Source: Desulfogranum marinum
Lineage (GTDB): Bacteria > Desulfobacterota > Desulfobulbia > Desulfobulbales > Desulfobulbaceae
NCBI RefSeq assembly: GCF_016918565.1
Contig: NZ_JAFFQD010000021.1
Span: forward strand, 1 to 64,000
DNA: 64,000 nt
Reading direction: 5' to 3'
In this document: positions 42,847-51,361 of the stretch, one piece after another
Layout of the letters: each line of letters opens with the position of its first letter
How positions within the stretch are numbered: position 1 is the stretch's first letter
Translations under genes and position numbers: made by a program
The notes under the pieces: model-generated
What the model saw: only the letters and a program-made list of their open reading frames with translations
The model's database searches: none
Told to the model about the DNA's origin: nothing

Positions 42847-44043
42847 GTGTACCTGTTAAACAAAATGCGGCTATCCAGTCCGCTACCGGCAATTTATTTT
42901 TGTACTGTTGTCACCTTTTGTTCTTTGTATGCGGCCCAGCCGATTCAACCTGTTTTTCAGCAGGAGTTCGGGCTTACTTCCCTGCAGGCTATTTTGTTTA
43001 CTACCTTGATGATGATGCCCCTTGGCATTGCCCCTTTGTTTTATGGCATTCTTTTGGAGTCGTTTTCCGCTCGACTCCTTGTTCGGTCGGCTATTTTAAT
43101 TCTGGGCCTACTGGAATTCGTCTTCTGTATAACAGATAGCTATCTGCTGCTGCTCTCCATCCGAGGGGTGCAAGGGATGGTGATTCCAGCTATTTTGACC
43201 TCTCTTGTAAGCTATATATCATTTACTTCAACAGCCGAACAGATGCAGGCTGCGATTGCCCGCTATATTGCGGCGACAATTATCGGTGGTTTTCTTGGTC
43301 GCCTTTTATCTGGTTTTTTTACGGATCTCTTTGGTTGGCGTTTTTTTTTCTTTGTCCTTGGGGTCCTGTTAGTGTGGGGCTTTTACCTGCTTCGTGGGCT
43401 GGAAAAAGATGCTAACCTGCAGTATTCAAAGCCGAACTTGGGTGAGGCACTTGGAATTATGCGCCAGGCACGTTATTTCTGGCTGTATAGCGCCATTTTT
43501 TGTGTGTTTTTTGTTTTTGCCGGAGCGCTGAACTTTCTCCCTTTTGCCCTAAAGAGTATTAATCCTGCATTTCGGGAAACGGGTATCGGCGTTATGTATA
43601 GCGGGTATGTGATGGGGGTGGTCGTTTCCTTAAATGTACGGCGGATTATCCGGTTTTTTGGTAGCGAGACCAGAGCTGTCAGTGCCGGGATAGTGTTGTA
43701 CGGGGTAGGGGCTGCCGGGTTTATGATTACCAATTACCAGAGTATGTTCCTCTGTATGTTTGTCTTTTGTACCGGGATGTTTACCGCACATTCCATTTTG
43801 TCCGGTTATGTCAACACGCTTTCTCAAGGGAAAAAAGGGATTGCCAACGGCCTTTATATCTCTTTCTATTACATGGGAGGGACCATAGGCTCTTTTGCCC
43901 CGGGAATCATTTACAGTTATTTCGGGTGGCAGGTATTTTTGGGCAATCTCTTGTTGGTACTATGTTTTTGTCTGTTTTGTGTGTTCAAACTCCAGCAGAG
44001 TGTGGCCAACTTTCAGGAAGAGCAGCTGACCCTGTCTCCCTGA
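42847..44043 (+). CDS. MFS transporter
   Basis: A 398-residue major-facilitator protein with twelve hydrophobic helices. The conserved loop between helices 2 and 3 is seen as MPLGIAPLFYGILLESFSARLLVRS. AIARYIAATIIGGFLGRLLSGFFTD and the late ANGLYISFYYMGGTIGSFAPGIIYSYFG resemble the YnfM-like subgroup. The substrate is unknown. GTG at 42847 is chosen since AGGAGG lies 6 nt before it. It follows the Gate protein by 64 bp. Confidence 0.87.
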   Translation: MYLLNKMRLSSPLPAIYFCTVVTFCSLYAAQPIQPVFQQEFGLTSLQAILFTTLMMMPLGIAPLFYGILLESFSARLLVRSAILILGLLEFVFCITDSYLLLLSIRGVQGMVIPAILTSLVSYISFTSTAEQMQAAIARYIAATIIGGFLGRLLSGFFTDLFGWRFFFFVLGVLLVWGFYLLRGLEKDANLQYSKPNLGEALGIMRQARYFWLYSAIFCVFFVFAGALNFLPFALKSINPAFRETGIGVMYSGYVMGVVVSLNVRRIIRFFGSETRAVSAGIVLYGVGAAGFMITNYQSMFLCMFVFCTGMFTAHSILSGYVNTLSQGKKGIANGLYISFYYMGGTIGSFAPGIIYSYFGWQVFLGNLLLVLCFCLFCVFKLQQSVANFQEEQLTLSP

Positions 44044-44070
44044 ACACAGAATATACTTGTTGGTAAGGCA

Positions 44071-44817
44071 TCAGCCTGCTATGCCACCGTTTACGTAGAG
44101 GTTTTGCCCGGTAATCCATGCCGCATCATCACTCACAAGCAGGGCCACGGCACCGGCAACATCTGCTGGAGTACCTATTCGGTTAAAAGGTGACATTCCT
44201 GCCATCTGCGCAATCTGTTCTTTGCTCTTGCCTGCTCTAAAAAGCTCTGTATCAACCGGGCCGGGAGAAATGGCGTTGACGGTAATGTTTTTTTCGCCCA
44301 GTTCCCTGGAAAGAACTCGCGTTACCTGGTCCACAGCCCCTTTGCTTGCAGCATACAAGCCATACCCCGGCATCATGATTTTGGTGACCGTGGTTGAGAT
44401 GTTGATGATCCTGCCGCCGGGAGATAGTTTTTTTGCTGCCTGTTGGCAGGCAAAAAAGACACTCTTAACATTGGCGGCAAATAAAAGGTCGTATTCCTCT
44501 TCGCTGACCTGTTCAATCGGTTTGGTAAGCAGGATGCCTGCGTTGTTGACCAGGATGTCGATTTTTTCCAGTTTCTCCAGGGTCTGGTCAAAGAGGTGCT
44601 CCAGTTGCCCCACATCTCTCACATCTGCCTGGATTGCGATAGCCTTACCTCCGGCCGTGTTTATCAGGCTGCAGACTTCTTGAGCTTTTGTTTTGCTTTG
44701 GTTGTAGTTGATAACCACTGCGGCGCCCATTTGTGCCAGCTTGCAGGCTATCTCCCGGCCAATGCCGCGTGAGGATCCGGTGATGAGGGCGATTTTTCCA
44801 GCAAGGGGTGTGTCCAT
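44071..44817 (-). CDS. SDR-family oxidoreductase (FabG-like)
   Basis: A 248-residue short-chain dehydrogenase. NAD(P) motif TGSSRGIGREIA (about 12-23), NNAG at about 90, active-site Ser (about 142), YxxxK as YAASKGAVDQVTRVL, and the late GPVDTELFRAGK. It reduces or oxidises a keto/hydroxy substrate that cannot be named. The ATG at 44817 has GGAGG 6 nt upstream, better than starts further out. The single gene is convergent with the MFS gene. Confidence 0.9.
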   Translation of the reverse strand: MDTPLAGKIALITGSSRGIGREIACKLAQMGAAVVINYNQSKTKAQEVCSLINTAGGKAIAIQADVRDVGQLEHLFDQTLEKLEKIDILVNNAGILLTKPIEQVSEEEYDLLFAANVKSVFFACQQAAKKLSPGGRIINISTTVTKIMMPGYGLYAASKGAVDQVTRVLSRELGEKNITVNAISPGPVDTELFRAGKSKEQIAQMAGMSPFNRIGTPADVAGAVALLVSDDAAWITGQNLYVNGGIAG

Positions 44818-44877
44818 GAGCATCCTCCAGTTATGAGCCTGATTTACTTTCTTTTTGTCCAATCTTTCTGTTCAATC

Positions 44878-45024
44878 TCTGAGCCTGTTGATTTACGGCC
44901 TTTTTGCCCGATCTCCGTGTTATATGAAAAAATAATTCTTAGAGCCCCACTATCAATTACATGCCTGTGTTTATGGTGTCGCTATGCCTCGATCTTGAAC
45001 GAAAATCCCAGCCAATCAATAGGT
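44878..45024. repeat. Family-1 element, copy E, reverse orientation, no nested units
   Basis: Read on the minus strand it follows copy B: TTTTCGTTCAAG, GAGGCAT, ACACAGGCAT, AATTATTTTTTCA, GAGATCGGGC and GTAAATCAAC. The first and third unit positions are empty. It lies between the SDR start and the pdxH stop. Confidence 0.7.
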
Positions 45025-45050
45025 TCGGTTGTAGGGGGGCAGGGGGGAAG

Positions 45051-45689
45051 TTATGGAGCCAGGCGATCTATCGTCCACAATCCTGCTTCATCTTTTGTAT
45101 ACAGGAACCTGTCGTGCAAGCGGCTGGTTCTTCCCTGCCAAAATTCTATACTTTGCGGCTCAACCCGGTAACCTCCCCAGAAATCGGGGAGCGGTATTTC
45201 ACCCTGCAGGAATTTGTTTTTTGCTTTTTCCAGTTCTGCCAGTAAGAGGTTACGCGAGGTGATGATGGAGCTCTGGTTGCTGATCCAGGCTCCGAGCTGG
45301 CTCTCTCTGGGGCGGCCGGCAAAATATCTTGCCGATTCAGCAGGGGATACTTTTGCAGCAACGCCAATGATGGTAACCTGCCGTTCTAGCGGTATCCATG
45401 GGAAAAGCAAAGATACGTGGGGGTTTTCAGCCAATTCTTTTGCCTTTCTGCTTTTGTAATTCGTAAAAAAAACAAAGCCATTCATGTCAAAAAACTTGAG
45501 CAACACTGTTCGTAGGCTTGGGTGGCCTGCAGCGTTTGCAGTAGCAAGCGACATCGCATTGGGTTCCGCAATGTTCTTGTTACATGCATCATTGAACCAG
45601 AGCTCAAATTGTTTAAACGGGTCCGGATGAAGCATGTGTTTTTGTAACACCGGACTTTTGTAATCTTTGCGGAAGCCTTTGATATCCAT
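45051..45689 (-). CDS. pdxH: Pyridoxamine/pyridoxine 5'-phosphate oxidase
   Basis: A 212-residue FMN enzyme making pyridoxal 5'-phosphate. Family marks are complete: PNAMSLATANAAGHPSLRTVLLKFFD (about 35-60), GFVFFTNYKSRKAKEL, the ESQLGAWISNQS loop, PDFWGGYRVEPQSIEFWQGRTSRLHDRF (about 166-193) and the terminal IDRLAP (normally RLxP). The ATG at 45689 is chosen over an upstream start because it fits the family length. It uses O2 in known cases, which is notable for an anaerobe. It is divergent from the TetR-RND operon. Confidence 0.93.
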   Translation of the reverse strand: MDIKGFRKDYKSPVLQKHMLHPDPFKQFELWFNDACNKNIAEPNAMSLATANAAGHPSLRTVLLKFFDMNGFVFFTNYKSRKAKELAENPHVSLLFPWIPLERQVTIIGVAAKVSPAESARYFAGRPRESQLGAWISNQSSIITSRNLLLAELEKAKNKFLQGEIPLPDFWGGYRVEPQSIEFWQGRTSRLHDRFLYTKDEAGLWTIDRLAP

Positions 45690-45801
45690 GGTAAGCCTTT
45701 TTATTCGTTGTCTTTTTCTCACTGATAGGTCTTTTCTTGAGAGCGGTCAACTGAAATGTTGCTTTTGAAGTGAGTAACAGCCTAATTTTGTATGCAAATT
45801 A

Positions 45802-45825
45802 AAATTTCGACCGCGGTCGAAATTT
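45802..45825. promoter_or_regulatory. Perfect 24-bp palindrome, likely TetR operator of the efflux operon
   Basis: Each half is AAATTTCGACCG. It lies about 72 bp before the TetR ATG, next to a TTGACA at 45839-45844, and between divergent pdxH and tetR. Strong dyad symmetry and position make it the likely binding site of the adjacent TetR. Confidence 0.7.
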
Positions 45826-45896
45826 GCTTGCTCTTTTGTTGACATGTGGTATTACAGCGACCTAAAACGTCACGATACCTTAAAACAGAAGAGACT

Positions 45897-46502
45897 ATGT
45901 CTGGACGACGAGAAGAAAAAAAGCAGTTAACCCGTCAGGCAATCCTGGATGCCGGTATGCGGCTCTTTAGCGTTAAAGGGTATAAGAATACAAGTATTAC
46001 CGATTTGGCTGTTGAGGCAGGAATTGGTAAAGGTACCATTTACTCCTACTTTACAACCAAGCAGGAGATCTTTTTAGCATTCTGCCGAGAACAACTCTAT
46101 CTGATCAACCAGGATATAGTCCGTTCTGCAAGCTGTGAAGACCATGTGGTCGACCAGATGATGGCGGTTTTTACCGGCACCTTTCACTTTATAAAACAGG
46201 ATAGGGAATTTGGACGGCTTATGCTGCGTGAGTCTTTTTTCCCAACTGAACATAATCTGGAACAATCTCAAAAAATAGAAAACCTCTATATAGATATGCT
46301 TGTTCCTATCCTTCAACGTGGCCAGGAACGTGGTGAATTACGCTCTGAACTCGATCTCATTCTGGTTATAGGTCATTTTTACGGTCTATTTCTTATCACC
46401 ATATCAGCGTGGTTTACTGAGCGGCTCGCATCAGGTGATGATTTTCTCGAGACATTAAAAACAATGTTTTATCAAACCATGTATGGCCTTGCACCTGCAT
46501 GA
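45897..46502 (+). CDS. TetR-family regulator of RND efflux operon
   Basis: A 201-residue repressor. HTH: RQAILDAGMRLFSVKGYKNTSITDLAVEAGIGKGTIYSYFTTKQEIFLAF (about 13-62), the textbook TetR N-terminus. The C-terminal helical domain should bind the inducer. The ATG at 45897 follows AGAAGAGA. It is 17 bp upstream of the RND adaptor gene, so it is cotranscribed with it, as in AcrR/NfxB-type systems, and the 24-bp palindrome upstream should be its operator. Confidence 0.9.
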   Translation: MSGRREEKKQLTRQAILDAGMRLFSVKGYKNTSITDLAVEAGIGKGTIYSYFTTKQEIFLAFCREQLYLINQDIVRSASCEDHVVDQMMAVFTGTFHFIKQDREFGRLMLRESFFPTEHNLEQSQKIENLYIDMLVPILQRGQERGELRSELDLILVIGHFYGLFLITISAWFTERLASGDDFLETLKTMFYQTMYGLAPA

Positions 46503-46519
46503 GTAATGGAGAGTGATGC

Positions 46520-47683
46520 ATGGATAGTAAAAAGAATCCCAAAACATTGTCTGCAGATCCCAAACGATCCGGGCTCCTTTTCTTCATATGGAATAATTTG
46601 CCCCGGCTTGCATTGGTTATCTTTATTGCAGTCATTTTTTCCCTTTTTGGCACCATAGGCGAGAAAAAAGCCAAACTGGAAGCCGCAAAAAAAGAGGAGC
46701 ATGTTGACCGGAAAAAATTAGTTAACGCTATTTTGCTGCAGCTTCAACCGCGTACCATTCATGATGTGATTAACCTGCCGGGGACGATTGAGCCGTGGTC
46801 CACGTTAGAGCTTATGGCCAAGGTCCAGGGGGCCATTGTTGAGGTGTTGGTGGAAGAGGGTGACTCGGTGCAGGTCGGCGATGTGCTGGCACGGATAGAG
46901 GAAGATGACTACCGTATCGCCCTTGATGCTGCTAAGGCCGCATATACCCTGGCAAAGTCCGAGTTTACCAGGAACCAGGCCATGCTGAAAAAGCGAGTCA
47001 TCCCTTCGGCGAGCCTGGAAACCAGTGAAACGGCACTGCTCAAGGCGAAAACGGACCTTGAAAGGGCTGAACTGGAGTTGTCCCGTTGTACTATTACGGC
47101 CCCTATTGACTGTGTGGTCAAGCGAATAGATGCTAAGGTCGGCGCCTTTTTGAATGTTGGCGATCCTTTGGCCCAGTTGCTTCAGCTGGACCGGTTAAAA
47201 GGGGTGGTAGGGATACCCGAATCTGATGTGGCGGCCGTACGAAAAGTGCAACAAGTGGATATAACCATCAGCGCACTGGACAATAAGCATTTCATGGGTA
47301 AAGCCCATTTTTTCGCACCAGCGCCTGAGACAACAGCCTATCTTTATCGGTTTGAACTAGCCCTGGAAAATGCAGAGCATGAAATTTTACCCGGCATGTT
47401 CCTCCGGGCTAATATCATTAAAGAACAGGTTGATAATGCCATTATGGTTCCTCTGTATGCAATAATAAGCCGCAGTGACGCCCAGTATGTCTATGTGGTT
47501 GATGGTGACGAGGTGCGCAGGCAACCTGTGGAACTGGGAATTATCGAGGGATGGCAGATTCAAGTGACCAAGGGATTATCGAGCGGTGATAAAATACTTA
47601 TTGAGGGGCACCGTGACGTGGAAGATGGACAGCAGATCAACATCGTGAAAGTAATTACTGATCCTGCCGAGCGTTTGTTATGA
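46520..47683 (+). CDS. RND efflux periplasmic adaptor (membrane fusion protein)
   Basis: A 387-residue adaptor. One membrane helix near the N-terminus (LPRLALVIFIAVIFSLFG), then the biotinyl-lipoyl halves (IEPWSTLELMAKVQGAIVEVLVEEGDSVQVGDVLARI and RCTITAPIDCVVKRIDAKVGAFLNVGDPLAQL) around a coiled coil (about 128-185), and a beta-barrel region with KGLSSGDKILIEGHRDVEDGQ. It bridges the inner-membrane pump to an outer-membrane channel. Its stop overlaps the pump start (ATGA). Confidence 0.92.
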   Translation: MDSKKNPKTLSADPKRSGLLFFIWNNLPRLALVIFIAVIFSLFGTIGEKKAKLEAAKKEEHVDRKKLVNAILLQLQPRTIHDVINLPGTIEPWSTLELMAKVQGAIVEVLVEEGDSVQVGDVLARIEEDDYRIALDAAKAAYTLAKSEFTRNQAMLKKRVIPSASLETSETALLKAKTDLERAELELSRCTITAPIDCVVKRIDAKVGAFLNVGDPLAQLLQLDRLKGVVGIPESDVAAVRKVQQVDITISALDNKHFMGKAHFFAPAPETTAYLYRFELALENAEHEILPGMFLRANIIKEQVDNAIMVPLYAIISRSDAQYVYVVDGDEVRRQPVELGIIEGWQIQVTKGLSSGDKILIEGHRDVEDGQQINIVKVITDPAERLL

Positions 47684-50600
47684 TCATATCTGATACTGCC
47701 GTAAAAAAGAGCATAACGGTTGTCGTTCTGGGCGTACTGATTTTAGTGTTCGGTACCTACTGTTATAAAGTGTTACCCCGTGAAAGTGACCCTGATATCA
47801 CCATTCCCAATGTATTTGTTTCTACCAACTACAGGGGCGTATCTTCCACGGATATTGAAACCTCGGTTACCATTGAGATTGAAAAGAAGCTCAAAGGGTT
47901 GGACGGATTAAAAAAGCTGCAATCGGTGAGTACCGAAGGCGCCTCCAATATAAATGTTGAATTTGTGACAGGGACTGATATTGATCAGGCCCTGCAGGAT
48001 GTTAAAGATAAGGTTGACGAGGCCATGGGCGATTTGCCCACTGACCTGGACGAGGATCCCTCGGTTTTTGAGGTCAACTTCTCCGAAATGCCTATCGTGG
48101 TTTTTTCTCTTTCGGGAACCTGTGGTCTTCCTTGCCTGAAAAAAATTGCTGATGACCTGGAAGATGATATCGAGGCCGTTACCGGTGTGCTCGAAGTGGA
48201 TGTTACCGGTGGGTTGGAGCGTGAAATCAGAGTTGAGGTTTTTCCGGAAAAGCTTGGATATTATGGTCTCACTTTTAATACGCTGCAGCAGGTCGTTCAG
48301 AGCGAGAATAAAAATACCTCCGGCGGCGCTATTCGGCTGGGTTCAGGTCGTTTCCTGTTGCGGGTACCTGGAGAATTCAAAACACCTGAAGAAATATATT
48401 GGCTGGTGGTAGGGATTCATAACGGTGAACCTGTTTACTTAAAAGATGTGGCCAGAGTGGTCGACAGTTTTAAGGAGGAGGCCAGCCGCGCTCGCCTGGA
48501 CGGTAGAAGTGCCGTTAACATAGCTATAAAAAAGCGTTCTGGTGAAAATATTATAGATATCAGCCGCGAGGTTGATCGAATAATCACTGAACGGCAGCAG
48601 ACCTGGCCTCTGGGAACCCAGATAACCAAGGTCATGGACAAGGCCAAAGATATTGAACAAATGGTTGCCGACCTGGAAAATAATATTTTATCCGGTCTTG
48701 TTTTGGTGGTAATTGTTATTTTTTTTGCCATGGGGATTCGTAATGCCATTCTGGTCAGTATGGCTATTCCGTTTTCCATGCTACTGACCTTCATTGTGCT
48801 CTATGTTATGGGAGTGACGCTGAATATGGTTGTATTGTTCAGCCTGACCCTGGCACTGGGGATGTTGGTTGACAATGCGATCGTCATTGTTGAAAATATT
48901 TATCGTTTTATGGAGCAGGGCGCCTCGCGGGTTGAGGCGGCAATGAAAGCCACCTCAGAAGTTGCTTACCCTGTGATTGGCTCGACATTGACAACCCTGG
49001 CAGCTTTTTCGCCAATGCTTTTCTGGCCTGGCATTATGGGTGAGTTTATGAGTTATCTGCCACTCACCCTCATTGTGACGCTTAGCTCAAGCCTTTTTGT
49101 TGCCCTGGTCATCAATCCGGCACTAGCTTCTCTTTTCATTAAAGTAAAGGGTGATATAAAGCAACCGGCAGCAAACGGCGCTTCTTTTGAGCAGCCTGTG
49201 TCGCTGGATTCCCCATTGTTGAAGGGATATTCAAAGGTACTTCGATTTGCACTGCACAAGCCGTTTGTTATTATTGGATTTTCCATCTGTGTTTTGATTC
49301 TAATGGTGCAGGGCTGGCTGTTGGTGATAGGGCTTGAAAAACCGGTGGAGTTTTTTCCAGAGATAGATCCCAAGGGGATGTATGTCAATGTTGATGTGCC
49401 TGAAGGGGCGGACCTGGATTACATTGACCGGGTGATGAAGCGGGTTGAAATGGTGGTGGCCGGTGCTGATCAGCAAGCTATTGCTGCCGATAGCTTTAAT
49501 CATGACGATTATGTGCAATCCCTGGAACCCAAGGAATATGTGGACGCTTCAGGAAAAAAATACTTTGGCCCCAGTGATCTGGAAAATATTAAAAACCTTT
49601 ACATCAAAGGTGTGGTGACCGCTGGGCCTGGATCAGCCTTTGATCCAAATTCACCCAACCATGTAGGGGTTCGGTTTATCGATTTAAAGGATCGGCACCG
49701 CTCTACCCACGAAACCGTGGATGATATTCGAGAGCGGGTCAATGACATTGCCGGAGGGAAAATTACCATTGCCATGGAGGAGGAGGGGCCTCCGACCGGG
49801 GCGCCCATTAATATAGAGATTGCCGGTGATAATTTTCAGGTGCTTGGAGGGCTGGCCAAAAAAATTAAAAATATTCTTGCCGATGTTCCCAACGTCAAAG
49901 ATGTCCGGGATGATTTTAGTGAGGGAACACCATCTGTAAAAGTGGTCATTGATCGGCAAAAGGCAGCCCTGTTTGGGTTAACAACCGATGCCATTGGGTT
50001 TGCCTTGAAAACCGCTTATAACGGACTTGATGTATCGTCTTACAGGGAAGGAAGTGATGATTACGATATTACTGTTCAGCTGGCTGAAGGTGATCGGAAG
50101 GTAGTCGATGTGCTCAACGAGCTGATTATTCCCGCTCCAACGGGTGTGTTGGTGCCGCTATCAACCCTTGCCAAATTTCAATTTGCAGGTTCTTTCGGCG
50201 ATATTACGCGAATAAATAACGAAAGGGTGGTCACTGTAAAGGCCAATGTTGATGAAACCAAGACCACCGGCCCCGTTATACGGGCAAAGGCCGAGGAGCT
50301 GTTGGCGGCACTCCATTTGCCTTCAGGATATTCGGTAAAGTTTACCGGAGAATTTGAGTTTCAACAGGAGTCGGAAGCATTCCTGACCAAGGCTTTTATT
50401 ATTGCCCTGCTGCTTATTTTTCTTATCCTGGTGGCGATGTTCAACTCGGTTGGTCAGCCGTTTTTGATAATGAGCTCGGTTATGCTCTCCCTGGGAGGTG
50501 CATTTCTCGGCCTGATGCTGTTTAAGCAGCCTTTCGGCATCATCATGACCGGTGTCGGTGTTATTTCTCTTGCCGGCGTAGTGGTTAATAATGCTATTGT

Positions 50601-50976
50601 TCTTATTGATTACACTAACAAGTTGTTGGAAAGAGGCTTTTCACTCAAAGATGCCGTTATCTCTGCAGGTGCAACCCGATTACGACCAGTCTTGTTAACC
50701 GCTGTAACAACGATTCTCGGCCTGGTGCCGATGGTTACCGGTGTCTCTTTTGATTTTCACCTGTTGGCTATCTCATGGGTGAGTGAATCGAGCCAGTGGT
50801 GGCGTTCCATGGCTGTGGTGGTCATTTTTGGTCTGGTTGTGGCTACCTTTTTGACCTTGATTGTGGTTCCGACCCTCTATTATCTGCAAAAGCGTATCAT
50901 TGCCCTGTCCGGCGAGTTTCGACAGGTCGTGCATGATAAATATTGGGGTGTGTTTGATAAACTGACTGGACACTAA
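47680..50976 (+). CDS. RND-family efflux pump permease
   Basis: A 1098-residue AcrB/MexF-type pump with twelve helices and two large periplasmic loops. Seen: helix 1 (ITVVVLGVLILVFGTYCY), PNVFVSTNYRGVSSTDIET, GMLVDNAIVIVENIYR (helix 4, with Asp pair region at about 405), GPPTGAPINIEIAG, and the duplicated late half with GVVVNNAIVLIDYTN. Length is a little above the typical 1030-1050. No TolC-like gene is in this operon, so an outer-membrane partner must be elsewhere. A repeat begins at its stop codon. Confidence 0.93.
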   Translation: MIISDTAVKKSITVVVLGVLILVFGTYCYKVLPRESDPDITIPNVFVSTNYRGVSSTDIETSVTIEIEKKLKGLDGLKKLQSVSTEGASNINVEFVTGTDIDQALQDVKDKVDEAMGDLPTDLDEDPSVFEVNFSEMPIVVFSLSGTCGLPCLKKIADDLEDDIEAVTGVLEVDVTGGLEREIRVEVFPEKLGYYGLTFNTLQQVVQSENKNTSGGAIRLGSGRFLLRVPGEFKTPEEIYWLVVGIHNGEPVYLKDVARVVDSFKEEASRARLDGRSAVNIAIKKRSGENIIDISREVDRIITERQQTWPLGTQITKVMDKAKDIEQMVADLENNILSGLVLVVIVIFFAMGIRNAILVSMAIPFSMLLTFIVLYVMGVTLNMVVLFSLTLALGMLVDNAIVIVENIYRFMEQGASRVEAAMKATSEVAYPVIGSTLTTLAAFSPMLFWPGIMGEFMSYLPLTLIVTLSSSLFVALVINPALASLFIKVKGDIKQPAANGASFEQPVSLDSPLLKGYSKVLRFALHKPFVIIGFSICVLILMVQGWLLVIGLEKPVEFFPEIDPKGMYVNVDVPEGADLDYIDRVMKRVEMVVAGADQQAIAADSFNHDDYVQSLEPKEYVDASGKKYFGPSDLENIKNLYIKGVVTAGPGSAFDPNSPNHVGVRFIDLKDRHRSTHETVDDIRERVNDIAGGKITIAMEEEGPPTGAPINIEIAGDNFQVLGGLAKKIKNILADVPNVKDVRDDFSEGTPSVKVVIDRQKAALFGLTTDAIGFALKTAYNGLDVSSYREGSDDYDITVQLAEGDRKVVDVLNELIIPAPTGVLVPLSTLAKFQFAGSFGDITRINNERVVTVKANVDETKTTGPVIRAKAEELLAALHLPSGYSVKFTGEFEFQQESEAFLTKAFIIALLLIFLILVAMFNSVGQPFLIMSSVMLSLGGAFLGLMLFKQPFGIIMTGVGVISLAGVVVNNAIVLIDYTNKLLERGFSLKDAVISAGATRLRPVLLTAVTTILGLVPMVTGVSFDFHLLAISWVSESSQWWRSMAVVVIFGLVVATFLTLIVVPTLYYLQKRIIALSGEFRQVVHDKYWGVFDKLTGH

Positions 50977-51227
50977 CCCGGCTTTCTCATGAAATTTTCG
51001 ATTTTAAACTCAAATAATTGATATTATTGCTTAATGAGTAATTGCATAATTGAAAGTCTGTTTTTTGTTTTAAATCAAAAATTTCCCCCTTCGGGTCAAT
51101 AGATTTTTCCGCAGGATCTGCGTTACAAACCACTTGTGGTAGTTTACTACCGGAGTCTTCGCTTACCTGCTGCGCGGCTTGTGCCTTGCCCTGCGAAAAA
51201 CTTTATTGATGAGAAATCCGGGCTAAG
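50975..51227. repeat. Family-2 inverted-repeat element, copy G
   Basis: The ends (AACCCGGCTTTCTCAT and ATGAGAAATCCGGGCTAA) are inverted repeats. It overlaps the stop codon of the RND pump. It carries an exact nested unit (51151-51168). About 75% alike to copy F by eye. Confidence 0.75.
51151..51168 (-). repeat. 18-bp nested unit, exact copy in family-2 repeat
   Basis: CGGAGTCTTCGCTTACCT, identical to 13719-13736 although the surrounding repeat is of a different family. Confidence 0.85.
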
Positions 51228-51361
51228 ACCTGAGCTTCATTCAGCGCTATTGGGACAGGGCTTTTTTTTGAGTATCCCTTATTACACGGTCTCGCAGTTA
51301 AATATTTATAATAAATAACAAAAGTGGTATCCTCTCTCTGTATAGAGTCTGGAGTAGCCGA

